Positions 38,271 to 49,431 of a stretch of 64,000 bases of DNA are shown in pieces. Source of the stretch: an uncultured Opitutaceae bacterium (GTDB taxonomy: Bacteria > Verrucomicrobiota > Verrucomicrobiia > Opitutales > Opitutaceae). The stretch lies in the NCBI GenBank assembly GCA_903862935.1, contig CAIOZY010000028.1, positions 1 through 64,000 of the forward strand. Reading direction: 5' to 3'. The notes beneath the pieces were generated by a model, which made no database searches, was not told the DNA's origin, and saw only the letters and a list, made by a program, of their open reading frames with translations. Made by a program: the position numbers and the translations under genes. Position 1 is the stretch's first letter. Each line of letters starts with the position of its first letter.

Positions 38271-39365
38271 GTGACCGACAACGAAATCAAGGAGCACCTC
38301 AGGCAGGTCAAGTACCCCGGCTTCAGCCGGGACATCGTCTCGTTCGGCCTGGTCCGATCGGCCTCCTTCAAGGACGGGACCGCTCACGTCGAGCTGGCCC
38401 TGACGACCAACGACCCCAAGGTGCCCCTGGCCCTCCGGGGCGAGGTCGACAGGTGCCTGCGGGCTATTCCCGGGGTCACCCGCGCGGTGATCGACGTCGC
38501 CGTGCAGCCGGTCAAGGGGCCGGCCCCGGGAGGCAACCTGCCCGGCTCGGGCTCCGCCCCCCAGGGGATCCTCCATTCGGTTGCGATCGGCTCCGGCAAG
38601 GGAGGGGTCGGGAAGACCACCTTCGCCGTGAACTTAAGCTGCTCCCTAGCGCAGGTGCTCACGGCCCGCGGCCGGCCCGGCCGGGTGGGGCTTCTGGACT
38701 GCGACATCTATGGGCCGAGCGTGCCCCTCATGATGGGGCTGCACGGCCGCCCCGAGATCGAGGGGGACGGCCCCGACGCCGTCCTGATCCCCATGGAGAA
38801 GTACGGGGTCCGGGTCATGAGCATGGGGTTTCTGGTCGATGACGACACGCCGGTCGTCTGGCGCGGCCCCATGATCATGAAGACGATCCAGCAGTTCATC
38901 CAGAATGTGCGCTGGGGCGACCTGGACGTCCTGGTGGTCGACCTTCCGCCCGGGACCGGCGATGCGCAGCTTTCGCTCGTCCAGACCCTGCCCCTCGACG
39001 GGGCGATCCTCGTCACCACGCCCCAGCCTGCGGCCTCGAACGTGGCCCGCAAGGGCGGGCTCATGTTCCAGAAGGTCAACGTCCCGATTCTCGGTGTTGC
39101 GGAGAACATGAGTGCCTTCGTCGATCCGGCCGGCAACCGACACGCCCTGTTCGGCGAAGGCGGCGGGCTCGCGATCGCCGAGCGGCTCGAGACGACGCTC
39201 CTCGGCCAGGTGCCGCTCCTGCCCGGGATCCGGGAGGGGGGAGACACGGGGGTCCCGGTCGTCGTCAGCGACCCCAAGGGGCCGGCCGCGGGGGTCTTCC
39301 GCGGGATGGCCGAGTCGCTTCTCGCCCGCCTGGAGAAACCGCGCCCGGCAGCTGGCGGCGCCTAA
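38271..39365 (+). CDS. Mrp/NBP35-family P-loop Fe-S carrier ATPase
   Basis: GSGKGGVGKTTFAVNLSC, DCDIYGPSVPLMMGL, VVDLPPGTGDAQLSL, N-terminal DUF59-like region. Confidence 0.92.
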   Translation: MTDNEIKEHLRQVKYPGFSRDIVSFGLVRSASFKDGTAHVELALTTNDPKVPLALRGEVDRCLRAIPGVTRAVIDVAVQPVKGPAPGGNLPGSGSAPQGILHSVAIGSGKGGVGKTTFAVNLSCSLAQVLTARGRPGRVGLLDCDIYGPSVPLMMGLHGRPEIEGDGPDAVLIPMEKYGVRVMSMGFLVDDDTPVVWRGPMIMKTIQQFIQNVRWGDLDVLVVDLPPGTGDAQLSLVQTLPLDGAILVTTPQPAASNVARKGGLMFQKVNVPILGVAENMSAFVDPAGNRHALFGEGGGLAIAERLETTLLGQVPLLPGIREGGDTGVPVVVSDPKGPAAGVFRGMAESLLARLEKPRPAAGGA

Positions 39366-39437
39366 CGTTACGTTCCGGTCAAATTGCCGTTGTTGACAGC
39401 CCCCCGCGCATCGTTCTCTCATGGGGGCGTCCGCGGC

Positions 39438-39692
39438 ATGCCACCTACTCTAAAAGAACCTGCTCCGCCTTCACAGGAGTTCGTGAAGCAGTCGAGCCTG
39501 TACCAAGAGTTTCTCGCGGAGCGCGAGGAGATCCTCAAGCACAAGTGGCTGGAGTCAGAGCGCCTGGGCTACGATATCGGCTTCGAGCGGGCGCTCCTGG
39601 ACTGGATCCGCAAGCACCGCGAAGGGTGGCGCGCTGCCCGCAGGCAGCAGCTTTCCCACCAGCAGTCGGGCGCGGCAGAGCCGCGCTCCTGA
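39438..39692 (+). CDS. Small conserved-looking hypothetical protein
   Basis: 84 aa, SLYQEFLAEREEILKHKWLESERLGYDIGFERALLDWIRKHREGWR. Confidence 0.6.
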   Translation: MPPTLKEPAPPSQEFVKQSSLYQEFLAEREEILKHKWLESERLGYDIGFERALLDWIRKHREGWRAARRQQLSHQQSGAAEPRS

Positions 39693-39698
39693 AGAAAC

Positions 39699-39715
39699 AG
39701 GGCCTAAACGGCCCT
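39699..39715. terminator. Bidirectional terminator-like hairpin GGGCC-TAAAC-GGCCC
   Basis: Sits between two convergent genes and overlaps the rpmG stop. Confidence 0.45.
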
Positions 39716-39878
39716 ACTTGATCTCCTTGTGGACGGTGTGGCGCCGCAGGTGCGGGTTGTACTTCTTCTTGGAAATACGCTCCGTGACCGTCTTCTTGTT
39801 GCGAAACGTGAGGTAGCGGGAGACCTGTTTGCCTTCCTTCTTAGCCTCGGTGCATTCCAGGGTGACAAGTTCTTGCAT
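39714..39878 (-). CDS. rpmG: 50S ribosomal protein L33
   Basis: Translated manually: [54 protein letters not shown]; absent from the ORF track. Confidence 0.92.
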   Translation of the reverse strand: MQELVTLECTEAKKEGKQVSRYLTFRNKKTVTERISKKKYNPHLRRHTVHKEIK

Positions 39879-39952
39879 GGTGTTTAAAGGGTGAAGGGGT
39901 CAAACGAAGGCTAAGGCGGGCCCGGTTTGCAACCTGAAAAGGCCCGGGGGGC

Positions 39953-41299
39953 CTAGCGGCGCTTCTCCGTGAGCGGCAGCATCACCCCGCGCCGGAAGAG
40001 CGTCACCTGGCCGGTGCTTGAGGAAACAACGATCGAAATGCAGTCGGCCGCCACGCTCACCGCGGCCGCTGCGGCGTGGCGGCTGCCCAGCCCGCTCGGC
40101 AGGTTGTGGTCGCTGTCGGTCGTCGCCTGGACGAGGCTCCCGGCAGACTCCACCACCCCGTCGCCCCGGATCACGAAGGCCCCGTCGATCGACGAGAACT
40201 CCTTGACCGTCTCGTCCATGAAGGGGTTGAGGATGTTGCGGTCCTCCTCCTTGTACCCGTGGAAGGGATTGAGGACCAGGGGCTTGGTCAGGGTCGTGAC
40301 CTTGTCGGTGTCGCCGACCACGAACAGGCACCCCACCGGGCGCCCCTCGCGCCCCTCAACGCCGAGCTCGGTGGCCACCGCGATCACCCGCTCGAGGACC
40401 TCGGGCTTCACGTCGGCGGGCAGCAGGTCCGCCGTAGAGCCGGTCAGCAGGGTCTGGAACTCGCGCTCGATGTCGACGACGATCAGCGTGTCGAACTGGT
40501 TGCTCCCGGTGGTGCCGCCGATGCAGCAGACCCGGTCGTTGAAGGCGATCACCCCGCGGGTGAGGGCGACGAGAATCGCGCTGCGCAGTTGGGCCATGCG
40601 CTGGCTGGAGAAGGACCGGACCTGGATCGTGTCGGCGAAGGCGTCCTTGTCCTCGCTCGGCTCGATGGGGTTTCGGGTGACGAGGATCGTCTTCAGCCGG
40701 GACTGCAGGGCCTCCCGCTCGATCCCGCCGATGAAGGTGTCGCCGAAGACCATCATGACCCGGCACGCCGCCCCGCGGGCGACCCGCTCGGCCTCGCGGA
40801 GCATCAGCCGGTTGATGCGGTTCTGCTGGGCCTGGACGGGCCGGATCCCGCCGAAACCGCCGACCAGACGCTCGAAGAGGCTGTCCAGGTCGGGCGCGTT
40901 GATCAGGCTCTCCACGAGCTCGGGCTCGCGCACCTGCCGGGCGATGGAGGCCAGGACCTGCAGGTAGTCGCGGGCCTTCTCACCGGCGATCAGCATCACG
41001 ATCAGGTGGACCCGCTCGTCTGCGATCGCGCCGTCGTGCCGGATCCCGGCCCGGCTGCGCCCGATCGCCAGGACATAGCGCCGGCTCATCTTGACCCGGA
41101 CGTGGGGGAGGGCGACCCCGAACCCCAGGTAGGTCGTCATCGTGCTCTCGCGGGCGAGCAGGCCCTTGAGGAGTGCCTCAGGCTTCAGGTCGGGAAACTT
41201 TCCGACAGAGACCCGGACGAGCTCGTCCAAGGCGCCCTCCAAGTCGGCGCTGCGCAGGTCGACGATCCGGCTACGGGCGATTATCTTGTCTAGCCTCAT
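39953..41299 (-). CDS. PTS EIIA-like / PK-C-like / diadenylate cyclase (DAC) fusion protein
   Basis: EIIA site TTYLGFGVALPHVRV; middle domain RGAACRVMMVFGDTFIGG...SRLKTILVTRNP; DAC-like SSIDGAFVIRGDGVVESAG...LPSGLGSRHAAAAAVS...ISIVVSSSTGQVTLFRRG. Confidence 0.78.
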   Translation of the reverse strand: MRLDKIIARSRIVDLRSADLEGALDELVRVSVGKFPDLKPEALLKGLLARESTMTTYLGFGVALPHVRVKMSRRYVLAIGRSRAGIRHDGAIADERVHLIVMLIAGEKARDYLQVLASIARQVREPELVESLINAPDLDSLFERLVGGFGGIRPVQAQQNRINRLMLREAERVARGAACRVMMVFGDTFIGGIEREALQSRLKTILVTRNPIEPSEDKDAFADTIQVRSFSSQRMAQLRSAILVALTRGVIAFNDRVCCIGGTTGSNQFDTLIVVDIEREFQTLLTGSTADLLPADVKPEVLERVIAVATELGVEGREGRPVGCLFVVGDTDKVTTLTKPLVLNPFHGYKEEDRNILNPFMDETVKEFSSIDGAFVIRGDGVVESAGSLVQATTDSDHNLPSGLGSRHAAAAAVSVAADCISIVVSSSTGQVTLFRRGVMLPLTEKRR

Positions 41300-41339
41300 G
41301 GCCGGTTCCTAGGGGGGTTGGGGGACCCGGGGGTGGTCC

Positions 41340-41714
41340 TCACCTCTCCCATTCGAGGGCGCCCTTCTTGACCTCGTAAATCAGGCCCAGCACCAGGATG
41401 CCGAGGAAGAACAGGAGCGGGCCGAGGATCGCGATGTGGTTGGCGAGGAACTCGCGGTAGACAACGGCCGACGGAATCAGGATCACGACCTCGAGGTCGA
41501 ACAGCATGAACAACAGCGCCGTCACAAAGAACTTGATCGGGAAGCGGACCGGGGCCGGGCCGCTCGACGCGATTCCGCACTCGTAGGGGGAGTCCTTGAT
41601 CGGCGTGCGCTTCGCCCGCTGGCCGAGCAGCGCGTGCGCACCGATGACCGCACCCGTGATGACCAGGGCGAGCACGGCTTGGACGAGGAAAGGCAGGTAG
41701 GAGGAGGTCGTCAT
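41340..41714 (-). CDS. nuoA: NADH-quinone oxidoreductase subunit A
   Basis: SPYECGIASSGPAPVRFPIKFFVTALLFMLFDLEVVILIPSAV. Confidence 0.93.
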   Translation of the reverse strand: MTTSSYLPFLVQAVLALVITGAVIGAHALLGQRAKRTPIKDSPYECGIASSGPAPVRFPIKFFVTALLFMLFDLEVVILIPSAVVYREFLANHIAILGPLLFFLGILVLGLIYEVKKGALEWER

Positions 41715-41787
41715 GCCTGGGCCAAAAATGGCCCCGGAGCCTCACCGGACACAAGCGGGAATTTGCTCCCCCACTCCCCGGGGTCGG

Positions 41788-42936
41788 TCACTGTTTGACC
41801 GGGATGATGATCGCCTTCTTGGTCGCCGTGGAGCCGACCCCTAGGGCCGCCGCGTACTCGAGGGTGCGGATCTCGTCGGAAATATCGTCAAAGCCGTCTT
41901 TGCGGCGCCAGTGGTTCATGCGGTCGCGCATCAGCGCGTCCATGATCACCGGGTCCGCGCTCAGCCAGACGTAGGGCTCGGAGGCGGTGTACAGGGAATT
42001 GAAATACGGGCCGCCGATGTACTGGTAGGCCTGGAGGCTGGCGATCGTGAAGATCCAGGTCTGGCGCAATTCGGGGATCGCGCTCATCTCGGCGACCGCC
42101 GCCGGGGCGTTCGCCGGGGAGCGGAAGAAGCGCGCCGTGTTCGAGGCGTTCCAGAGGGTCGCGTTCACAAGGGCCCCGTTGACCCCGAGGGTCGGGTGGT
42201 CGGTGTAGACCGGCAGGTCGATCCAGAAGTCGGCGTCCAGGAAGAGCATCGTGTCGAGGAAGCTCTTGCGGTCCTCGTCCCGGGTGGAGTTGTTGGAGTA
42301 GTCGCGCGTCTGCTGGGCGGCGAAGACCGGGTCGAACCGCTCCGGCAGCGGGCTGTCGTAAAACCACACCGGATCATAGTAGCGACCCGATTCCAGCACA
42401 TAGATCGGGTTTCCCTCGAAGGGGGTCTTGCCCGTGACCAGGGACGGCAGGTAGCCGGTCATCCGCAGGCGCAGCTGGTTCAACCCCACCAGGAAGATGT
42501 TCCGGTGCTGGAATCCGCGGTTCTCGAGAGCAGTCATGACCGCCTTGACGAGCGCCACCGGGGTCTCCAGCCCGGGGCCCGAGTCAGTGTAGACCTTCAG
42601 GCCCACCCGGCGCTTGGGGCCCGGGACGACCTTGCGGTGCGCCGCCTTTTCGTAGGCGGCGAAGACGGACTCGACCGCCTGGGCGTAGCCCGACTCATCG
42701 AAGTTGGCGAGTCTCGCCTGCCACACGGGGTTGCGGGCCACAGGGGCCGGGGCCGGCGTGGGCCGCGGCGCCTCCGCAGAAGTCTGGGCGCGCGCCGGGA
42801 CGGCCAGGCACGCGGCGAGGAGAAGGGGCGCCAGCAGGCGCGCCCCGAAGCGGGGGCGGGAGGCCGGTGGCCGGGCTAGGATTCCGAGGCTCAAGCCGCC
42901 GAACTTGACAGTACCGTCAACGGGTTGAAAGTGCAT
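41788..42936 (-). CDS. Exported protein, possibly DUF362-like
   Basis: VGLKVYTDSGPGLETPVALVKAVMTALENRGFQHRNIFLVG; full-length ORF; family assignment tentative. Confidence 0.6.
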   Translation of the reverse strand: MHFQPVDGTVKFGGLSLGILARPPASRPRFGARLLAPLLLAACLAVPARAQTSAEAPRPTPAPAPVARNPVWQARLANFDESGYAQAVESVFAAYEKAAHRKVVPGPKRRVGLKVYTDSGPGLETPVALVKAVMTALENRGFQHRNIFLVGLNQLRLRMTGYLPSLVTGKTPFEGNPIYVLESGRYYDPVWFYDSPLPERFDPVFAAQQTRDYSNNSTRDEDRKSFLDTMLFLDADFWIDLPVYTDHPTLGVNGALVNATLWNASNTARFFRSPANAPAAVAEMSAIPELRQTWIFTIASLQAYQYIGGPYFNSLYTASEPYVWLSADPVIMDALMRDRMNHWRRKDGFDDISDEIRTLEYAAALGVGSTATKKAIIIPVKQ

Positions 42937-42974
42937 TCTTCACGCTTAAGACGCCAGCGGCGCCGCGTCGTTCC

Positions 42975-44816
42975 ATGCCCGTAATCAAACCCACCTGCGT
43001 TCGCGATCTGAAGCTGCGCGTAAATATCGCCGACGTGGTGTCGCGCGTCGCGACCCTGCGCAAGGCCGGCTCGCGGATGAAGGGCCTGTGCCCCTTCCAC
43101 AACGAAAAGACGCCGTCCTTCCACGTGGACCCCGAGAAGGGCTTCTACAAGTGCTTCGGGTGCGGCAAGGCCGGCGACATCATCTCGTTTGTGCGGGAGA
43201 CTGAGCAGCTCAACTTCACCGAGGCCGTGGAGGCGCTCGGGCAGCGGTTCGGGATCGTGATCGAGTACGAGGAGGGCTCCGGCCCCACCCGCGAGGACCG
43301 CTCGCTGCGCCAGGAGCTTTACGACATCCACGAGCAGGCGGCCGACTTCTACCGGGAGGCGTTCCGTTCCGCCAAGCCTATAGGGGAGTACATGCGCGTC
43401 TACTGGGAGGCCCAGCGCCGGTTCCCGGCGGCGCTCGCCGAGGAGTTTCGGATCGGGGCGGCTCCGCCCGACGACGGCGGGCTGGCGGCGAAACTGTGGC
43501 AGCGCCGCTACTCCGAGGAGGCGCTCCGGCAGTGCGGGCTTTTCTTCCTGCGGGATGGGGCCGCCGTGACGGCCGCCGCCTTGAGGCCGCGCTTCCGCGG
43601 CCGACTCATGATCCCGATCCGCGACCATCAGGGCCGGGTTGTGGCCTTCACGGCCCGGCAGACCGAGAGGACCCCCGAGGACGACCCGGCGCACGAGGCC
43701 AAATACGTCAACTCCCCCGAGACCCCGATCTTCACCAAGGGAAACCTCCTGTTCAACCTGGACCGCGCCCGGACCGGCGTCGGCGAGGGGCACCCCTTCG
43801 TCCTCGTTGAGGGGCAGCTGGACGCGATGCGCTGCTGGCAGGTCGGGCTGAAGACCGCGGTCGCCCCCCAGGGGACCGCGATCACCGAGACCCAGCTTTC
43901 GCTTCTGCGCCGCTACCACCCGCAGGTCGAGTGCTTCTTCGACAGCGACGGGGCCGGCCAGAAGGCGGCCCTGAGGCTCCTGCCGATGGCTATCCGGGCC
44001 GGGCTCGAGGTCCGGTTCCTGACGCTCGCCGGGGCAGAAAAGCTCGACCCCGACCTGTTGTTCCTCGAGAAGGGCCTTGCCGCCTACGAGGAGGTCAGGG
44101 GCAAAGCCTTGAGCGCCATGGCCTTCGCCTGCCGGGCCGTCCTGCCCCCGGGTCAACCCGCCACATCGCCCGAGCAGAAGAGCCGGGCCGCCCGCACCGT
44201 GCTCGAGACAATCGCCGCGGCGGAGAGCGAGGTTGCGCGTTCGGCGTTCATCTCGGAGGCGGCCGCGCACCTGGCCCTGCCGGCAGCGGCCCTGCAGCGG
44301 GACTTCGAGCGGATGCTCGGGCGCAGGTCCGCGCCCCAGCGCGCCCCGGCCGAGGCCCCTGCGGCCGCGGCGGGCCCGACCCCGGAGCACGACTTGCTGC
44401 TGCTGCTGCTGCACTGCGAGGGGCTGGGCAAGCCCATGAGCGCCGTCCTGCCCCACCACTGGATCGACACCAGCCACGCCGCCGGGGTCCTCCTGAACCG
44501 CTTCCTGGCCGAGTTCGAGCACGACGCATGGCCGGGACGCGACCACCTCGACGGGCTTCTCGAGTCGCCCTCGGAAAAGGCCCTGATCGCATCGCTCCTG
44601 TTCGACCCCCCGGGTTTCGACGACCCCCTCAAGGTGGCTCAGGAGGGCCTGCGGCAGCTGCGGGCCCGGTCGATCGAGCCCAGGCTCAGGCAAATAGAAC
44701 TTGCATTAGCCAGGGTGTCAGCGGACAGTAAGGATGACCCGGTATCACTGCTGAGAGAGAGTTTCGAATTGCAACGACAACTGCGCCAGCCGCTTGTGCT
44801 GACGGTTGCAAGGTGA
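42975..44816 (+). CDS. dnaG: DNA primase
   Basis: CPFHNEKTPSFHVDPEKGFYKCFGCGKAGDIISFV zinc finger; TOPRIM VEGQLDAMRCWQVGL. Confidence 0.95.
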   Translation: MPVIKPTCVRDLKLRVNIADVVSRVATLRKAGSRMKGLCPFHNEKTPSFHVDPEKGFYKCFGCGKAGDIISFVRETEQLNFTEAVEALGQRFGIVIEYEEGSGPTREDRSLRQELYDIHEQAADFYREAFRSAKPIGEYMRVYWEAQRRFPAALAEEFRIGAAPPDDGGLAAKLWQRRYSEEALRQCGLFFLRDGAAVTAAALRPRFRGRLMIPIRDHQGRVVAFTARQTERTPEDDPAHEAKYVNSPETPIFTKGNLLFNLDRARTGVGEGHPFVLVEGQLDAMRCWQVGLKTAVAPQGTAITETQLSLLRRYHPQVECFFDSDGAGQKAALRLLPMAIRAGLEVRFLTLAGAEKLDPDLLFLEKGLAAYEEVRGKALSAMAFACRAVLPPGQPATSPEQKSRAARTVLETIAAAESEVARSAFISEAAAHLALPAAALQRDFERMLGRRSAPQRAPAEAPAAAAGPTPEHDLLLLLLHCEGLGKPMSAVLPHHWIDTSHAAGVLLNRFLAEFEHDAWPGRDHLDGLLESPSEKALIASLLFDPPGFDDPLKVAQEGLRQLRARSIEPRLRQIELALARVSADSKDDPVSLLRESFELQRQLRQPLVLTVAR

Positions 44817-44846
44817 GGCTTTGTTTCGGCATACACCTGTCTCCTA

Positions 44847-46691
<1,845 letters not shown>

Positions 46692-46708
46692 GCCAAATTG
46701 ACGCGCTT

Positions 46709-46728
46709 TCCCTCTTTACAGAGGGAGA
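46709..46728. terminator. Weak hairpin TCCCTC-TTTACA-GAGGGA after rpoD
   Basis: 6-bp stem shortly after the rpoD stop; no T tract. Confidence 0.3.
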
Positions 46729-46749
46729 GCCCGGTTTAGAGTGCGCCCC

Positions 46750-46992
46750 ATGGGAATCCCATCGCCCTTTTTTGCAGGCACGATAGGCGGGATCGAGGTC
46801 TGGCTGATCTTCGCCGTGGTGCTGCTTCTGTTCGGCGGCGCCAAGCTGCCGGCGCTCGCCCGCGGTCTGGGCCAGTCCATCAAGGAGTTCAAGAAGGCCC
46901 AGCGCGAGGACGAGCCGGAACCGAAGGCTACGGAGACCAAGCCCGCCGAGCCCAAGAAGAGCGAGCCGGCGAACACGCACGGTTCGAACTGA
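46750..46992 (+). CDS. tatA: Twin-arginine translocase TatA/E-family subunit
   Basis: [38 protein letters not shown]. Confidence 0.92.
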   Translation: MGIPSPFFAGTIGGIEVWLIFAVVLLLFGGAKLPALARGLGQSIKEFKKAQREDEPEPKATETKPAEPKKSEPANTHGSN

Positions 46993-47008
46993 CGAACGGT
47001 TCCCGTTC

Positions 47009-48019
<1,011 letters not shown>

Positions 48020-48087
48020 GGGAGCCCCCGGGCGCCCCCAGCCCGTTTTGAGTTAACAACCCGGCGCCCGGCGCCTTTGCTTCGGCC

Positions 48088-48915
48088 GTGCCCAGACGCT
48101 TCGACCAGAACCGCCCGTTCGCCACCCTCGGCATCATCGTGGCCGCGTGGCTCATCCTGCCGGTGGGATTCAAGGCCCTGGTTCGGGCGAGCTTCTTCGA
48201 GCTGACGGCCCCCGTCGCCCAGGCCGCCTCCTACGTGCGCGACCTGCAGGAGTACTGGTCGCTCAGGCTCCACACGGAGTCCGAGTTGATCGAGGCCGGG
48301 CGCGACCTGGCGCGGGTCAACGCCTCCTACGCCCTGTCCGTCCAGCAGGTCGCCGACCTCCAGACCGAGATCTCCCGGCTGGAGTCCGCCCTTCGCCTGC
48401 CCCCGAGACCCCACTACCGCGAGGAGGCCGCCCGGGTCGTACAGCGAGACTTCTCGGGATGGTGGCAGCGTCTGGTGATCCGCAAGGGATCCAGTTCCGG
48501 GATCACCGTCGGCTGCCCGGTCGTGTTCACCGGGGGGGTCGTGGGCCGCGTGAGCGAGGTGCACACCTTCAGCTCGGTCGTCGAGATGATCAGCAGCCCC
48601 GACGTGCGGCTGGCGGCCGTGATCGAGGGCGACACCCGGCCGGTGGCCTATCAGGGCGGCGACAACCCGACGTTCGGCCCGGCAAAGGGCTCGATCGAAT
48701 TCGTCCCGCTCGACATCTTCGCGCACGCGGACTCCCCGCGCTCCCTGGTCACCTCGGGTCTCGGCGGTCAGTTTCCCCCGGGGCTGAAGATCGGCGACGT
48801 CGTTCGGGTCGCCCCAAGCGCAGACGGGCTGTTCAAGACCGGCGAGGTCAGGCTCGACCTGCGGCTGGCGGAGCTCGATGAGGTCACGGTGCTCGTCCCG
48901 GAGGCGCAGCCATGA
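48088..48915 (+). CDS. mreC: Rod shape-determining protein MreC
   Basis: KGSSSGITVGCPVVFTGGVVGRVSEVHTFSSVVEMISSP; follows mreB. Confidence 0.92.
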   Translation: MPRRFDQNRPFATLGIIVAAWLILPVGFKALVRASFFELTAPVAQAASYVRDLQEYWSLRLHTESELIEAGRDLARVNASYALSVQQVADLQTEISRLESALRLPPRPHYREEAARVVQRDFSGWWQRLVIRKGSSSGITVGCPVVFTGGVVGRVSEVHTFSSVVEMISSPDVRLAAVIEGDTRPVAYQGGDNPTFGPAKGSIEFVPLDIFAHADSPRSLVTSGLGGQFPPGLKIGDVVRVAPSADGLFKTGEVRLDLRLAELDEVTVLVPEAQP

Positions 48916-49427
48916 CCACGCGGCGGCTGCTCGTCTTACTCGCAACCCAGGTGCTCCTCTGGGCGCTCGTGTCAGGGCTCAACCACGAGCTGGTGCGCCT
49001 AAGGCTGTTCCTTTTCGAGGGGGGGCTTTTCGTGGCCTACGGGGCGCTCTTCCTGCCCTTCGGCACCGGGCTCGCTGCGGCCTTCATCGCCGGCCTGGTG
49101 TGCGATGCCCACTCAGCCGTCCCCTTCGGCACCCATGCCCTGCTCTTCGCCGCGGCCCAGGCCGTTCTCTTCCGGCTGCGCGACCGCATGCCCCACGACA
49201 CGCCCGCCGGGCTCCTTGCGGTCGTCCTCCTTGCCAACGCCGCCCTCTTCCTGGCCCTATCGGTTCTGGAGGTCCATGGCGGGCCGTTCGCAATGCGGCG
49301 CTGGGGGCGGCTCGTCTCGGACCTGGTGGGCTCCCAGCTGGCCCTCGCCCTGATCGCCCCCTGGTTCCTCGCCTTGCAGGCCAAGGCACTCGTCCTGGCC
49401 CGCGCCGAGTCCACGAGGCAGTCCTGA
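48912..49427 (+). CDS. mreD: MreD-like rod shape protein
   Basis: Small multi-TM protein overlapping mreC and preceding PBP2. Confidence 0.75.
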   Translation: MTTRRLLVLLATQVLLWALVSGLNHELVRLRLFLFEGGLFVAYGALFLPFGTGLAAAFIAGLVCDAHSAVPFGTHALLFAAAQAVLFRLRDRMPHDTPAGLLAVVLLANAALFLALSVLEVHGGPFAMRRWGRLVSDLVGSQLALALIAPWFLALQAKALVLARAESTRQS

Positions 49428-49431
49428 CTCC

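Noticed and set aside
42891-44693. 600-aa ORF on the minus strand opposite dnaG
   Set aside because: Antisense to a clear dnaG gene; low-complexity composition is typical of shadow ORFs in high-GC DNA.
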